Assembly: GCA_016630955.3 (NCBI GenBank)
Contig: CM049985.1
Location: forward strand, 806,001-870,000
Direction: 5' to 3'
Source: Didymella arachidicola
Lineage: Eukaryota > Ascomycota > Dothideomycetes > Pleosporales > Didymellaceae
Length of the DNA stretch: 64,000 nucleotides
A program made the translations under genes and the position numbers. Shown here in pieces: positions 1-12,849 of this stretch; position 1 is the first letter of the stretch; the number at the start of each line of letters is the position of its first letter. The notes beneath the pieces were generated by a model. The model ran no database searches. It was given only the letters and a program-made list of their open reading frames with translations, and was not told the origin of the DNA.

Positions 1-113
1 CCAAGTGCTTCACATAGGATCGTTCTCGGCGGAAGTCCGTTGTAGAACTCTCGCAGAGCCTCCAGTCTCTGCTCGGGAGAGGGAGACGCTGACGCCATCG
101 CAGCGTAGGACAT
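1..113 (-). CDS. N-terminal fragment of an unidentified protein, cut by window edge
   Basis: Reading the minus strand from the ATG at 113 gives 37 uninterrupted codons beginning MSYAAMASASPSPEQRLEAL and running off the left edge. The charged, helix-like stretch after a short Ala/Ser-rich start looks like real protein. A TATATA sequence lies at about 128-133, only some 15 bases upstream of the start. I do not recognise the family, and 37 codons is too short to exclude chance. Confidence 0.4.
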   Translation of the reverse strand, partial: MSYAAMASASPSPEQRLEALREFYNGLPPRTILCEAL

Positions 114-1708
114 GTTGAAAGACCTTGTATATAGGAAGCTGAGAAACTCGTTGACGAGAGAACAGCACCGAAGGAACAATGGCGGCTACAAGTTACCTAC
201 GTAGTGCAAAAAAAGATCTTACGCTGGTAAAGCAAGTAGGTAGACCGCGACTCGTAATGAATAGGAAGAATAGAGGCGAACTTACAGGTTGGGTTGAGAT
301 AGTCGGTAGAAGTGGTGGAAGGTATATCGGTCGCAAGAAAATCTGTATATATACGCGCAGCACAGTGATGAGTGCTGTGAAAGACTCGGACCAATCTTGG
401 TACTAGCGAGAGCAAACGATGACATTGAGGGCACATAGTGCCGTCGTGAAGCTACTTTCACAACGACCCATGAGCGTCTCGCACTGTGTGGAGGCAGGTG
501 AAAAGTCCTTCACCGACATTGTATGAAACACTGACGAGGAGAAGATGATGAGAATACATGTAGACGAAGAATGTGTGGTGATATATAGAAGCTCTAGCAA
601 ACTGATTGATTGTGGTAAAACAGCTGATGTACCTTATTCGTGATGGCACGTGCTCTCAAGCATCCATCACAAGAAGGGAAGGAACGAGTTATTTCTTTAT
701 TCGAAGTGCAGCTATCCGCTTGCTCGACAAACGCAAACTCCAAGGCAGGACTGCACTCATGCACGACGACAACATTCAACGTATAGTGATGTAGTATGAC
801 CACCCCACTAAATTCCTTACGCAGAAGGAGTCCATGCAGAACATCGCAATGCCTTCATCCCACAACTCCAAACTGCTCAATAATTGTCCTAACTTCTGTC
901 CAAGTCTATATTCCGCTTCCCAGTGCAATATGAGCCCAGCTCATCCATATCCACTTTACTCGTCCAGCCCAGCAGGTTTTTCCAACACTTTCACCTTCTC
1001 AAACTCCAGGCTTTGCCAACAATGTTCCTTTCTCAGAAGCTGGCGACAGAGTACCAAGTTGCGACGTTTCCGTCCCTTGCACAGTGTGCTTTTGTTCGCA
1101 CTTTCCATGAAGGCGCGTTGAGTGGCGAGTGCCGGTCACTCTTGTCTTCGGGAGGAGTGTTCTCGTGAACTCTAAAGGCGTGTCTCAGCAAACTTTGCTC
1201 TGCACAATAAAGTGTGTGTTCGTACGGCCATCAGTCGATACCAGGACAAACACTTCCCCCCTCCCCCTCCCCGATTCACGAAGACACACCCATATGGAGA
1301 AGCACCACGGCTACTTCACTAGCGTAGAAGTGCAAGACTACGAGTACGATGTGAAGGTAATCAAAAGTTCATCCTTTACCTCTTCCTGTCGGAGACGCGT
1401 CGGTATTGATGCACAATGCTGTGAATTCAAGTGGAACAAGTATATGTAGTAATTGTATAGTATATTGCTTATAGTTGTGCATAGCGGTGTTCACAAACAA
1501 CTCTTCGAGTCAAGCACAAGCAAGAACGCCCCAAAACGCCGTCATTATGCCAAAATGAAGCGCGTAATCTGAAATAGCGGTGAATGTGATCCTGCCGTCT
1601 ATGGTATACGAAAGCCAGCAAAAATGATGCTGTATGCAAGATGAACGCAAAACGCTACAATAAATGAAAAGAGAGGAGGTGTTTATCGTGTCGTATGCAT
1701 GGCGTTGC
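114..1708. other. Intergenic, no gene seen
   Basis: Only short unrelated open frames occur here, none with recognisable domains, splice structure or composition. A C-rich run lies near 1257-1272. I see no RNA gene. Confidence 0.5.
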
Positions 1709-3111
1709 TCAGTAGGCAGCCGTCTTGGAGCGGAAAAGCGTCTTCATGAGCGAGGGCTCCTTCTCCTTGCGTCTGCTGCTGCCCTCCTTGACGGTCTTGC
1801 TGCGGTGGGTGGTAGAAGTCTTGCTCGTGTGCGCGCTGCGCTCGGAACGCACTTCAGACCGCGCATCGGATCGCACTGACTTGGCGCGGTGGGATTTAGA
1901 TCGCTCGCTCCTGTCGTCTCTGATCTTGGCGCTGCGGCGAGACTTGATGTCTTCTTCGTCTAGGACTCCGGCGTCGACGAGCTGGCGGGTTGCGCCGGGT
2001 GTGATGAATTCGCCATCGACGCTGCAGCCGCTGCTCTCGGCCTCGACGTCTGCGATGCCACGGCGCCACAGGTCGATGCGACTCAGCTCTTTTGTCTCTA
2101 GCTCGTCGAGCTGATAAGGCTCTTCTACTGGACGGGCTTGCATGGGAATTGGCATCTGAACTGGCCCGCCCATGACCAGCTCTTCTTCTTTGCTTTGCTG
2201 AATCCGCTTGATGATCTTGTAGCCGCCGAGTGCGACGATGGTGACGCCAACTGCGACACCGCCGGCGATCATGAACTGTGGGCTCATGAGTAGGGCAGCG
2301 ACGGCGGGGAATGCGCCCTTGAGAGTTGTGAGGACACCGGGACCCATCTTACTCACGATAGCACTGATCTCGGCGAGGGTAAGGGAGACGGCAGCAAGTG
2401 CATCAGGATTCTTCTGCAAGTTCTCAATCATGGCAGTCGCAGAGTACTGTAGGCAGTTGGCCTCGTCAAGGAGCATGGTGATCTTGGAGGCCTTCTCTTT
2501 CAGCTCGGCGTCTTCGTACTTCTTGTCAGGCAGAGGAGGGGGAACATCACCATAGGCCAGGTCCATGTCGATGTAGGGTTCTGAGTTGGAACGCTTGGTC
2601 TGGCGAGGGGAGCGGAAGACCTGGTCCGAGTTCCTTCGGGCAAGTTCCCTGATGTGCCCATCGCGGGCGCTGCCAGCCAGGTCATCCTCAAACCGATGGC
2701 GGCTGGCGCGCGGACTCTGGTCGTTTGCGTAGAAACTGTCTGTGTAGCCACGCTCCAGTGTGGGCCGCCCGTCGGGACGTGGTGACTTTTGGTGATGTGA
2801 CTTGGTGCGATGTGTGGCCTTGGAGTGTGAGGAGCGGCGCGAGGATGCGCGTGACTGAATATCATCCTCAATGCGCAATGCCTCGACGCCTCTGCTCAGG
2901 GCCTGCTTCTCGCGCACGGCGGCATCGCGCTCGGCCTTAATCTCAGCCTTGCGCTCGCGGTAGGCAGCCTTGGCCTCCTTGAAGACGCTGAAGACGTGCT
3001 TGCTCTGCGGGGTCGTTAGTGAGGTTCGTGCTCGCTCGGCTGCGGTGCACCCACGCTGCTGACTACTTTGCCCGACTTGTTGATGACGGTGATGGTCTCT
3101 CCGACTCCCAT
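1709..3111 (-). CDS. Fungal protein of unknown function with one membrane segment, 2 exons
   Basis: Model: exon 1 3111-3055, intron 3054-3005 (50 nt, GTGGGT donor, CACTAAC branch site, CAG acceptor), exon 2 3004-1709; 450 aa. The start MGVGETITVINKSGKVVS followed by a charged helix (KEAKAAYRERKAEIKAERD) is a pattern I associate with conserved Pezizomycotina proteins of unknown role. Residues 80-200 are Ser/Arg-rich and probably disordered. Residues 205-255 look helical. A glycine-rich hydrophobic segment at about 259-281 could cross a membrane once. The tail is rich in Arg, Ser and Lys. An unspliced frame opens further upstream but lacks the conserved start, so the spliced model is preferred. 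No enzymatic motif is visible. Confidence 0.78.
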
Positions 3112-4772
3112 GGCGACTGGTTGCCCGAAGCAGCGATTGGTTGCCCTGCAGCTGCACTGCGGCGTTAGGATGGTGTTGTACAGCGTCCGACGTACAACGG
3201 CGGTGCGCGCAGTACTTGATCTACCCAAGGTCGAGGCGGTCAGGAATCATCAATGCTTCGGAAGCGGGTAGGCTTGCTCGTGCGCTCCACAGCTCCACAT
3301 GGAATGCCAGACCGGCGGTAGGAGAGGAGGAGGCGGTCTTTATTGAGAGTTCACGATGGGGCCGGGGCAGGGGCACGGAGGATGAGGTGGAGGGGTACAC
3401 GCTGAGTGAGGCGTCACGCAGGCTCTTACAGCGAGCCAGTAGGAGGAGAGGTGCACGGCAACGGCGCTGAGAGGCTATAGACGGAGGGCCGAGACGGTTC
3501 CAGTCACGGCGCAGCCCGCAAGAGTCTATCGCGACTATGCGACGTCTCGCGCAGGCATTCGCGGGTTTGTGACAGATGAAGCCGGGGAAGGCTGGCACTG
3601 CAGCGTGGTTTGCTGGCGTGTCGCCAGCTCACAGGCACATCCACGCTCGCTTGTTTTTAGTAAGACCGGCTATGCGGCCTGGCGTGACGCTGCGAATGGC
3701 AGGCGGTAAAATCGAATGCGGCTGCAGCCCTAGAGAAGACTGACAGACGTGTCCCCGGGGGGCTGGTTGACGGTGAGGCCTCTCACGCACGCTGATGACA
3801 GAGTGCAGCAGAATCGGATATTGCGCGTGCGGCGACATGGTCGTTGCTGCCCAAGGAGCCGTTAGGGGGCACTTTCGGTGAGCGCTGGCACACAGATCGG
3901 CCCATGGTTTACAAAAAATGGCTGGGCCGCGGGTCTCGCTAAGAAGGACCATTCCAGCTGAACGTCTACAAAAACCTGTTCAGCCACTGTGGCGGTGCGG
4001 GCTGGACTACTCCACTGTGCAGGCGCAGTGATGTAGAGCTGCAAGGAGACATACGTAATGCTCGAGATGACCATGGTGTGCTTTGCGAGTGCTTCCCGAG
4101 TGCTTCCCGAGTGCTACACGAAAACGCTGATCATGTCGCAGCCCAACGAGCATTCAATGCCAGGCGTCCACGACTTGACTCACGGCCGCGGGCAGTCGCA
4201 ATTTAAAAGGTCAATCAGCAGATTCCCGAGAGAACAACCGTGTTGAGGACCTCCCCTCCGAGTAAGTAGGCCGCTCGACACGACGCCGACGATCAGGACC
4301 TCAAACAATAAGCTGCATGCGCGGCGGCCCGCAAGCCTTCTACGGCACCGCGGCAGGCCCATGCATGTCGGCGACCGTCTTGCGCGCCAGCAGAGATACG
4401 GGCAACACGTTCACGAGATCTGTGTGAACCACTGAAGCCTCCCAAGGTTGGACGCAGTCACAATAACGTTGTCTGCAGGCTCGACACGTGGTGGCCATGT
4501 CAGTGTCTCGTCCCTCTTCACCGTGCCAGCCAATGCAAAAGCAACGCCGTGCCAGACGTGCCTGTCCACCACTCACAGACACAACATGCGTGAATGCCTG
4601 CGCTGTTCCCGGGACAAGCAAAGACAAGACAAGCACGATAAAGAAACATGCAGCTACGTGTTCTGGCTGGGAATCTTGGACTGCTTTGTATCAAGTCGTA
4701 CCTCACTCCTGAGGTGATCACACCATTCAAGGGACTTCGCTCGCCATATTCACAGAGCGGTGAGGTGTTACT
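3112..4772. other. Intergenic, no gene seen
   Basis: No frame here carries a recognisable domain. A short imperfect tandem repeat (GAGTGCTTCCC unit, about 2.5 copies) sits near 4085-4115. This is the upstream region shared by the divergent genes starting at 3111 (minus) and 4773 (plus). Confidence 0.5.
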
Positions 4773-7700
4773 ATGTCCGAGCATCATGGCTCCAGCTCCC
4801 CTGAGGAGACGTCGAGTGAACATGATTCTGCGTCTGTCACCTCCTTTGACGATGGCGAGCCCACTATTCTTCCAGCATACCATCACCTGAAAGAAGCACC
4901 AATCTGGCCACGACCAGCCGCTGACAACGAGACTTCGCCCATCTTCCCCTACTCGCTGCTGTCAGCGTGCAGCGCCCAGGGCAGAGCCGTTAGCATGTGC
5001 CAGTTCGCGCGCTCCCTCACGTCGCAAGACATAGCAAGCAGTGCAAAGGGCACGATAGGACTGAGAGGTGAGTAAAGACGAGCCGGGCAGTGGAGAAGCT
5101 GTTGTTGGCGGTACTTAGCGCGGTGGGGGCGCTGGCGAATTGGACCCTGACAACGCCGTCATCGCAGCGCTCGTCTGCATGAGTCCCACCGTGATTTCCA
5201 CGATGCACTACAGACAGATACTGGCGAGGCCTGGCTGACAATGTTCATGACAGGACCGCCGAGCCATGAGAGGAGCACGTCGAGCAGCAATGGCATTGGC
5301 GACGCTGTGCCGCGCGACAATCGCACGCCGGCCTTGTCCCACCGCATGAAGCACGACAAGTCAATCCTTGCACTTGTTGTGTCTGCGCAGTATATATTTG
5401 CCGGCACCCAAGGAGGAGAGATACTGGTAGGGTGAAAGAGAAGAGCACGTGAGCCGCGAACACTGACCTCAGCCAGGTCTACAGCCTCGACACGTACGAA
5501 CGGCGGCGGGTGATTCAGGCGCACAAGGGCAGCGTGCTTGGCCTGTGTCTGTCGACAGACCAGGAGCTGCTCTTTTCCAGCGCCACAGACCCCATCATCA
5601 ACGTAGGAAGACTTCCATCCCCATTGACCTGCTCACGTGCTAACCTGCCAGGTCTGGTCCACCTCCGGGTTCCGCCATCTCTACGCCCTCTGGTCGCCCT
5701 ACGACATCGGCGACATCTTCTGCGTTGCGTACTCGTCTTTCCACCGCACAGTCTACCTTGGCGCCCAAAACACGAGCATACAATGGTACGATCTGAAGGA
5801 AAAGGATGCTCGCCCACGACCTACACTCGCCTCACATCCATCGCAGCGCAAAAATCGGTTCTTCGACTCGCTCGGTCCTGGCGGCGCACAGACACCAAAG
5901 CCGTTCGGCGCAGATTCGAAGCCGCGAGATGCCATAGGAGGGCAGGATTTGCAGATCGACAGCCAGGACATCTACCAGTTCGCACACTTTGGCTATGTAC
6001 ATTGCATGCTGCTAGGGAGGGGCATTCTTCCTGAGGCGCCTTCAGATGAAGTGCTGGTCTCAGGAGGGGGTGATGGACGCATTCTGTTTTGGCGGATAGA
6101 TCCCACAAGAGGCGGCCTGATCAACAACATCTGTGCGCTAGAAGATGGCAGAGAAGAAGGCGAGTCCATTTTGTCCCTGGCGCGGGAAGGCTCTTTTCTG
6201 TACAGCGGACGGTTTGACGGCGAAGTCAATGTGTGGGATCTGGAGACACGCCAGCTAGTTCGGAGTCTGAAGGCCAACACTGGAGATGTGCACACTCTGA
6301 CACTAGGGGCCGGTGTTCTGTTCGCTGGCGGCAAGTCTGGTGTCATGCATGTAAGTCAATCGCTGTTGGAACACTGAATTCGCCCGCTAATGCTGCCAGA
6401 AATTCAACGAGCACTACGAGACGATATCGACTTTCAAAGCGCACAATGGCCTCATACTTGCGTCTGCATACACGACATACAATGACAAGCCAACACTGGT
6501 AACGGGTGGAAATGACAACACGATCGTCATCTGGGAAGCGCGCGACTGCGCAGAGCCCATGGCAGCTGCCCGGAGAAGCAATAACGGTTCGTACATGCAC
6601 ATCAACATCACGGGCTGGGCTAATGCAGGGTAGATCTTATGGTGGAGTCGCTCAGTCAATTCGTCAATTTCCGGACCGTGTCATCGCTGCCCAAGTATCG
6701 TGCAGACTGTCGTAGAGGCGCATCTTACCTGCGGTCCGTGTTCCAGAACTTCGGTGCCGTCACCGAGATGCTGAATACCAGCGAACCATACAACCCAATT
6801 GTATTTGCCAAGTTCAGAGGCAACCCTGCAACAGCTGCATCGCGCAAGAAGATACTCTTCTACGGTCACTACGATGTCATACCTGCAGAGAACGAGCACG
6901 GCAAGTGGAAGCATGATCCATTTTCGCTCACAGGCGAGGGCGGCTACCTGTACGGACGAGGTGTTTCCGACAACAAGGGACCCATTATGGCGGCCATATA
7001 TGCCGCACATGAGTTGGCAAACGAGCAAAGTCTCGATGCGGATATTATCTTCCTCATCGAAGGCGAAGAAGAGAGTGGCTCGCGGGGCTTCGAAAAGGCT
7101 GTCCAGGCAAAGAAGGATCTGATTGGTGATGTCGACTGGATCTTGCTGGCAAACAGCTACTGGCTCGATGATCACGTGCCCTGCATCACGTATGGTCTGC
7201 GAGGTGTCATACATGCCACAGTTCAGATTGAGAGCGAGCACCCAGACCTGCACAGCGGTGTCGACGGCAGCGCACTACTCGATGAGCCTTTGAAAGATCT
7301 CGTTATGCTCTTGTCTAAGCTGACTGGACGCCACGGCAAGGTTCAGATCCCGGGTTTCTATGATCCAATTCTGCCACTTGCAGAAGGTGAGAAGGAGCTT
7401 TATACCGAGATTACACAAACACTGCTGCGCAACAATCCCGATCTCGGCGATCCAGAAGAACTCGCACAATCACTCATGCGCAGATGGCGCGAGGCGTCAC
7501 TCACGATCCACCGCTTCCAAACCTCCGGCCCAGAAAACTCCACAATCATTCCCCGTCTCGCCAAGGCAGCGCTCTCTATCCGCCTCGTGCCCAGTCAGGA
7601 GGCGTCCGAAGTAGCTGCTTCTCTGCAATCCTTCCTTACACACGAGTACGAAGACCTTGACAGCAAGAACAAGTTGAAAGTCACGATCGACCACCAAGCC

Positions 7701-8168
7701 GAACCCTGGCTAGGCGACTACACAAACGAAATCTTCCAGACGCTCGAACAAGCCATATCCGACGTCTGGGGCCCCACACTTTCCGCCCGCCGCCCCTCCC
7801 AGGCCAATGCACTGACGCAGCAACCCTCACCGCTCAGCCCCATCAAATCCTCCCCAGCCACATCCAACACGCTCGCCAACGGCAGCGATCCCGATCTCCC
7901 CTCCTCCCGGCCGTCGACCAGCCACCATGCTCTCGACGATGAAGCAGATGCAGAGCCGGTCAAGGTCAAGCCGCTGTTCATCAGGGAGGGCGGGTCGATT
8001 CCGAGTATCCGCTTTCTGGAGAAGGAATTCGGCGCTCCTGCTGCGCATTTACCGTGTGGACAGGCAAGCGATAGTGCGCATTTGGATAATGAGAGGTTGA
8101 GGCTGGTGAATCTTTTTAATAGTAAAAAGATCTTTAAGAGGGTGTTCTGGGAGTTGCCGCGGAAATGA
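4773..8168 (+). CDS. DUG2: Dug2-type WD40 plus M20 peptidase protein (glutathione degradation), 6 exons
   Basis: Model: 4773-5067, 5218-5426, 5477-5602, 5652-6350, 6400-6590, 6629-8168; every junction keeps phase, giving 1019 aa. The N-terminal half carries WD40-type repeats (for example GEVNVWDLETRQL and DNTIVIWEA). From about residue 511 it is an M20 metallopeptidase: HYD at 587-589, GRGVSDNKG with Asp 621, EGEEE at about 652, and a late His in SDSAHLDNERL. This architecture is that of yeast Dug2p, which with the amidotransferase Dug3p degrades glutathione in the cytosol. The position that is Asp in the SDNYWL motif of carnosinase-like M20 enzymes reads Asn here (NSYWL). A Ser/Pro-rich low-complexity insert at roughly 890-950 interrupts the catalytic domain. 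The last intron is only 38 nt, so that junction is least certain. Confidence 0.9.
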
Positions 8169-9199
8169 GGGGTTGATGATCGGGAGGCGTTTGGGTGGGC
8201 TGCTGTTTTGATGACTGTAGCATATTTTACGAATCAACAGTCGGTGACTGGAGAGCACATGTTTTGATCCTGTGAGAGATGGTCTCGACTTGATTATGCG
8301 AGAGACCCTGACGCTATTGCACATTGATCTGATTCACGACCCAGAGGTTGGCCTCTTGGTCGTATGCTACATCATCGATCATCGATCATCGATCATCGAT
8401 ATGGGCTGCATCCCCTGCTCCGAGCCATGCTTGCAGATTTTATATTCAGCCGCGACCAGATACAACTCTCACCTCAACCTTCAATGCAAGTCGATCATGT
8501 TCATCACAATTTTGGTTCTGGGGTTTAGTGTGATCCAGTCCTGATACTGCTACGCTGGCCAAAACACTATACAGATCTATTCGTTTTGCATATGTCCGGA
8601 GACACCAGGTATTAGGGGCACAAGTGGACTAAGCAGGAAGATATGGGGATGAAAGTCAATCGCTGAAAGAACTCCCACGACCTGGCACAGACAGAGGGCT
8701 TTCAACCGTCCTGGTAGCTCTCACAAACCAAATCTTGCGCTGTATTGCTTAGTTGCGCTAAATCGCTGCTCCTATTACAACAACCTTGCATGGTCCATGT
8801 CTAGTAGCTTGACCTATGTGCGAGTTGCGATTCCTTCTTTTACTCGTGTCCCCGTACCCATCGTCTTCAAGCCAGAGTAGTTTACGGACTCTATTTAAAG
8901 GCCGTGATGTGCTGTCACCGTTTGCCGAGGAATGATGTGGCGACAAACTGGGTGATGGAGGTAGCATTGTACGAGTCCAGTCGCCCTTCTGTAAGGCCAA
9001 TCCCGGCGGCATCTGGTCCTTAGCGAACTGTTGCGCAGGAGTGTAGGGGGCCTCAAACCACATTTATTGCGCAAATCGATGCTAGGCTAGTCCGATGTCT
9101 GGTCACGGTATCGGTCACGATAGATTGTGTCGACTTCCTCTTCGCTGCAAGACTCAATCTCTCCGTGGCGACATTGCTCGGAACATTACACCACAGGTT
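8169..9199. other. Intergenic, no gene seen
   Basis: Apart from the 7-bp tandem repeat, I find no coding signal. Part of it may be the eroded C-terminal region of the adjacent HET-type relic, but no motif supports that. Confidence 0.4.
8371..8400. repeat. 7-bp tandem repeat (ATCATCG, about 4.3 copies)
   Basis: Four complete ATCATCG units follow one another about 200 bp past the DUG2 stop codon. It is a short simple repeat with no evident function. Confidence 0.9.
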
Positions 9200-9870
9200 C
9201 TGAGAATAGGCTAGCTACAAATCTCCTCGAAAGTGAATGCGGTCTCCAGGAATACAATCTTCTTCTTGCCCAAGATCAACTCTTGTGTCACTCAAGCGCG
9301 GCGCCAGTACTCATTCTTGAACAGATAATTCATCGGTGGCGGGCTTTTGACGATTTCAAAATCTTGAAAGGATGGCTTATTCCAGGTCTTCAGGCTGTGG
9401 ATGACGGGGGCGATCGATGGCATTCGACCCAGTCACATATAGACACGATCTGCTGAAGAGAAAATTTGTCCCATTTATGAGACCTGATGTTTGCGCTCCT
9501 GGTCATTATTCGTGCAATGCCCAAAGCATCGATCCAGAGGTTTGTATGAGCCCATGGCTTTGTACGGAACATTATAAGAAAGTTGAATAGGGCCTGGGTG
9601 ACGCTGTAAAGCGGCCGTTGATCAATATCTCCCACTTGGGATCCGGAGTCCCCCAATTGTATGAGAGGCGGGAATAGGCAGCATTACCAATGGTCTCGCG
9701 ACGTATGTGACATCGAAGGAGTCCTTGGGTGATATTGTGGCGAAAGCCAGAGTAGATGAATAGACGCCTTCCCATAATCCAAAGCTCGATCAATAAAGGT
9801 ACCTGCAGCACTGGCAGCCGCGATCCACTTCACGTCTTCAGGCGATGCTGACCAGTGAAACGTGCGGCTG
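9200..9870 (-). pseudogene. Decayed HET (heterokaryon incompatibility) domain gene
   Basis: HET-domain landmarks appear in order on the minus strand but in different frames. First come IHLLWLSPQ in one frame and YSRLSYNWGTPDPKWEILIN in a second. Then RPLYSVTQALFNFL and LWIDALGI follow in a third, and finally YWRRA-stop-VTQELILGKKK at about 9315-9260. The family pattern is LSY.WG, then LWIDA.CI, then YW.R.W..QE. In the last motif the Trp codon is TGA. At least two frameshifts and several stops exclude a functional protein. Intact members are cytosolic proteins of fungal allorecognition or NLR-like receptors. The boundaries are approximate and the N-terminal and C-terminal parts are unrecognisable. 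Confidence 0.72.
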
Positions 9871-12386
9871 GCTCCATGATTGGTGGTAGATCTGTACTCA
9901 TGCAAAGATCAAAGATATGTACACATTTGGTGCGACAGACCCTGAGATGTCGTTTTGTCCCAGTCAGCTGCACACTTCCATATGGAGCTGTGCCCAGAAA
10001 GATTCAGGAAAGAAACACACATAAGCAACGCCTCACACGTGACCAGGACCAACGTTGTTTGTTTGACCTCCGCAGAACATGTCAAGTTTGATTCGAGCCG
10101 TCGAGAAGAGAATTTTAACATCGCACTCCGTACTAGGCGTCGATTATGCACATGTGGTGCCCGGAAAGCAAAGCAGTGGCCCCGTATTAGGTCTCCAAGA
10201 TCCATTGTGAAGATTTATAATGAACTGTTTACTTGTTCTGTGTGGACAGGTCGCTATGCTGCAGCGAGTTATGCGCTAGCTGACACTTGACTTACAAAGG
10301 CTTATAATCAAACTAGACTAAGTTTCCGGCTATCAGACCAGCATGTATTCGTTTCTCGAAACTCACGTCACTGCTACTCTGACGAGTGACCTGTGGGCTG
10401 CACTAGCTGTTGCTGCACTGAGATAGCTGAAGGGACACCGACTCTACGAAAATAAACCAATGCATGGAAGGTCCCGAAAAAGGCCGTCTTGATGCTTGCG
10501 AATCGCGGTGCTGTCCTGATTACCGAGCTGTCACTGCTTCATCCACACTTACTTCAGGGTTCGCGCAGCGATCGACAGACACGATGTCTCCAAGGCTCGG
10601 TATTGAAGCTTGGAAGTATAGCCAAGGTGATTATTTGGGTTGCAGAGGTTGTGGAGCGCAAAGACGGAAGTCGGCAGCGCTGCGTCTTGGGAGATCGAAG
10701 GTTAAGAATCCTCAAGACAGAAGGGTCCGGGGTTGTGAGCTTGTGTCGACGTCGCGCGACGGGCCATGCCGTAAGCAGTCAGTGATATTGATTCATCGTC
10801 GCGTGCTCAAGCTGAAGGTCTTGTATTTTCTGATGTTTCTGAGCAGTGGTGTGCGCTGTGGTGTCGACTTCCAAAGGTCATTCCATTTCAGATTGGCACT
10901 AACCCGCATTAGGAGATAGCGTGTTTTGAGGTCTTGACGCGCCAGTGGGCAAGCTCATCACCGTCTGCGTGATACCGTACCCATCGTCAACCATCCGTTC
11001 GCGGCGTCGCAGCATTCCATTGAGCCTGTAAGGAAGTGTCAGATTATTGTTGCACGATGTGAACCACGATCAGCCTTGTGCAGGCTGTGTGACAATATCT
11101 CGCAAACGTGTGGTCGGGCAAGAGACAAGGCGTTCTCCATCCGTTGCGAGCTGTTTAGGACGCTCAGCCTCTGAAACGAGATTGGGTAAAATACAACCAA
11201 CAGCCGGCTCATGAGACACATCCTCTCCTGTATGGACCTGTTATGCTGTGTGGAAAGCACTGTATCCTTCCAATACAGCCTATTGAGCGCGTGGTAGGGT
11301 GAACGCCCACAACCCTGCCATTGCCGACACACGTGTTCCTTGCAGCTCGTCGGTCCCACCGCGCTCCCGCTGATTCACCTTCGCGGCGCGCTGCATCAGA
11401 CCCTGAGCCTGAGCTATGCCACCGTTGGCCACCGGGCCCACCGAGCGAACTGAATCCGGAGATTGACACCAGCTTCGGTAACCTTGCGTGTTCATCCTTC
11501 GCTTTGATGCAAAGAGGCAGCCAACTCACCTGGAACATCTTGCGCCAAGTCAGACTATCGCCGTCCGCCGGACTCCTAGGGTGTGGTCATCATTGATACC
11601 CTGTGCCTTTAGCAAGAAAAAACGCAGTCTGTGGCAAAAGACATCGGCATAATCAAAGACACCATCGCGGAGGCAGAGCGAAGAGTGTATCTTGAGCCAA
11701 TGGTGTAAGACGCGTATGCGTTGCGGTTTAGAAGATCTTTTTCGAAGTAGGGTATGAGCAGCCAATTTTATTGCTGGAGCGCACTGCTGCTTGACATTAT
11801 GCTCCCCGCAGTCTACAGGCAGAAGGTCAAGTCCAATTCCGCACATCCAGGGGCTGAGAACATCCGCGCATGCATCGTGCAGTCTCGAAGAGGCAAGCGA
11901 CTGCTGTCTTCCTGGTCCAGAACCATTTGCGCGGGTTGCTCTGTCGACGAAACCTGGGCTGATGATTATGGGACGCTCCATAACGTCAGGGCCCATTTTG
12001 GGGGCACGTCGGATTTCGAAGCAGTTGTGTTCCAAATCTGTACTCGAAATCTGGAAGGGAACCAAGTGGTCGGACACGCGACTGCTGTTGGTTGATGTGA
12101 CGTGTCAGCGAATCGCGCGGCAATCGAATACCGGTACCATCAATATCGCATTGAATCTCGCTCCCATTCGCCTCTTTCGATATTGCGGATGCCGGCCGCA
12201 GCCATCATCAGTCGATTCGAGGATACATCGAGGCCTGACGATAGCGCCGTGTTGCGCTTCTGGAAGGCAAAACCAAGCACGCGGGCTGCCAATGTGCGTC
12301 AAGTAGAAGGTCACAAAACCGGGGCGCGGTCAGCCATCGAGGCAGCACAGCATGGAGGGAACCGAAGAGTTGAAGTACAGAACGTG

Positions 12387-12396
12387 CCCACGTGGG
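12387..12396. promoter_or_regulatory. CCCACGTGGG palindrome, candidate Pho4/NUC-1 site
   Basis: A perfect 10-bp palindrome around the E-box CACGTG lies about 560 bp before the phosphate symporter ATG. CACGTGGG is the high-affinity core of yeast Pho4, and its Neurospora counterpart NUC-1 controls phosphate transporter genes. The match is seen directly; its use as a phosphate-starvation element is inferred. Confidence 0.5.
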
Positions 12397-12849
12397 TTCG
12401 CTGATTGGCTCTCTGCTTTCTCCAGCGCCAAGTCCGCTAGTTCCTTCTCCAACGCCTCCTGTCTGGGCGCCGACCCTTGGCGGCGGTCCATCTGCCTCTT
12501 TACGAGCACGAAATGCTCCACCAAACTCCAAGATTCCACTCCGAAGCTTGAGTCCAGGACACTAGTGCCGGTGGAGTAGGTTACCTTGATGCCAAGTCTC
12601 AGCGATCCCGAGCGGACGCCCTGGCCAATGAGAGATACCTACGTAACAACGTGTGCTCTTTCAATCTGCATTCTGAGTGGCCGAGAGTATGCAAACAGCA
12701 GAGGTGGTGGATTGACTGCTGATGGCTGTCCGAATATGCGCTTCTAGCCCGCGTTACGACCAGGGCTAATTCACTAGGATTTCACAGTGGGCGGTGCCAC
12801 GAGCAGCGCCGACACGAGCACCCTAAGCCGCAGCAGAGATATTGCATGC

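Noticed and set aside
11550..12077. 175-codon minus-strand frame
   Set aside because: No domain, no codon bias like the neighbours and no conserved motif seen.
12330..12620. About 90 open codons on the minus strand including RQEALEKELADLALEKAE
   Set aside because: Plausible helix but no start codon with context, no splice partners and no family recognised; could be an old relic, not strong enough to list.
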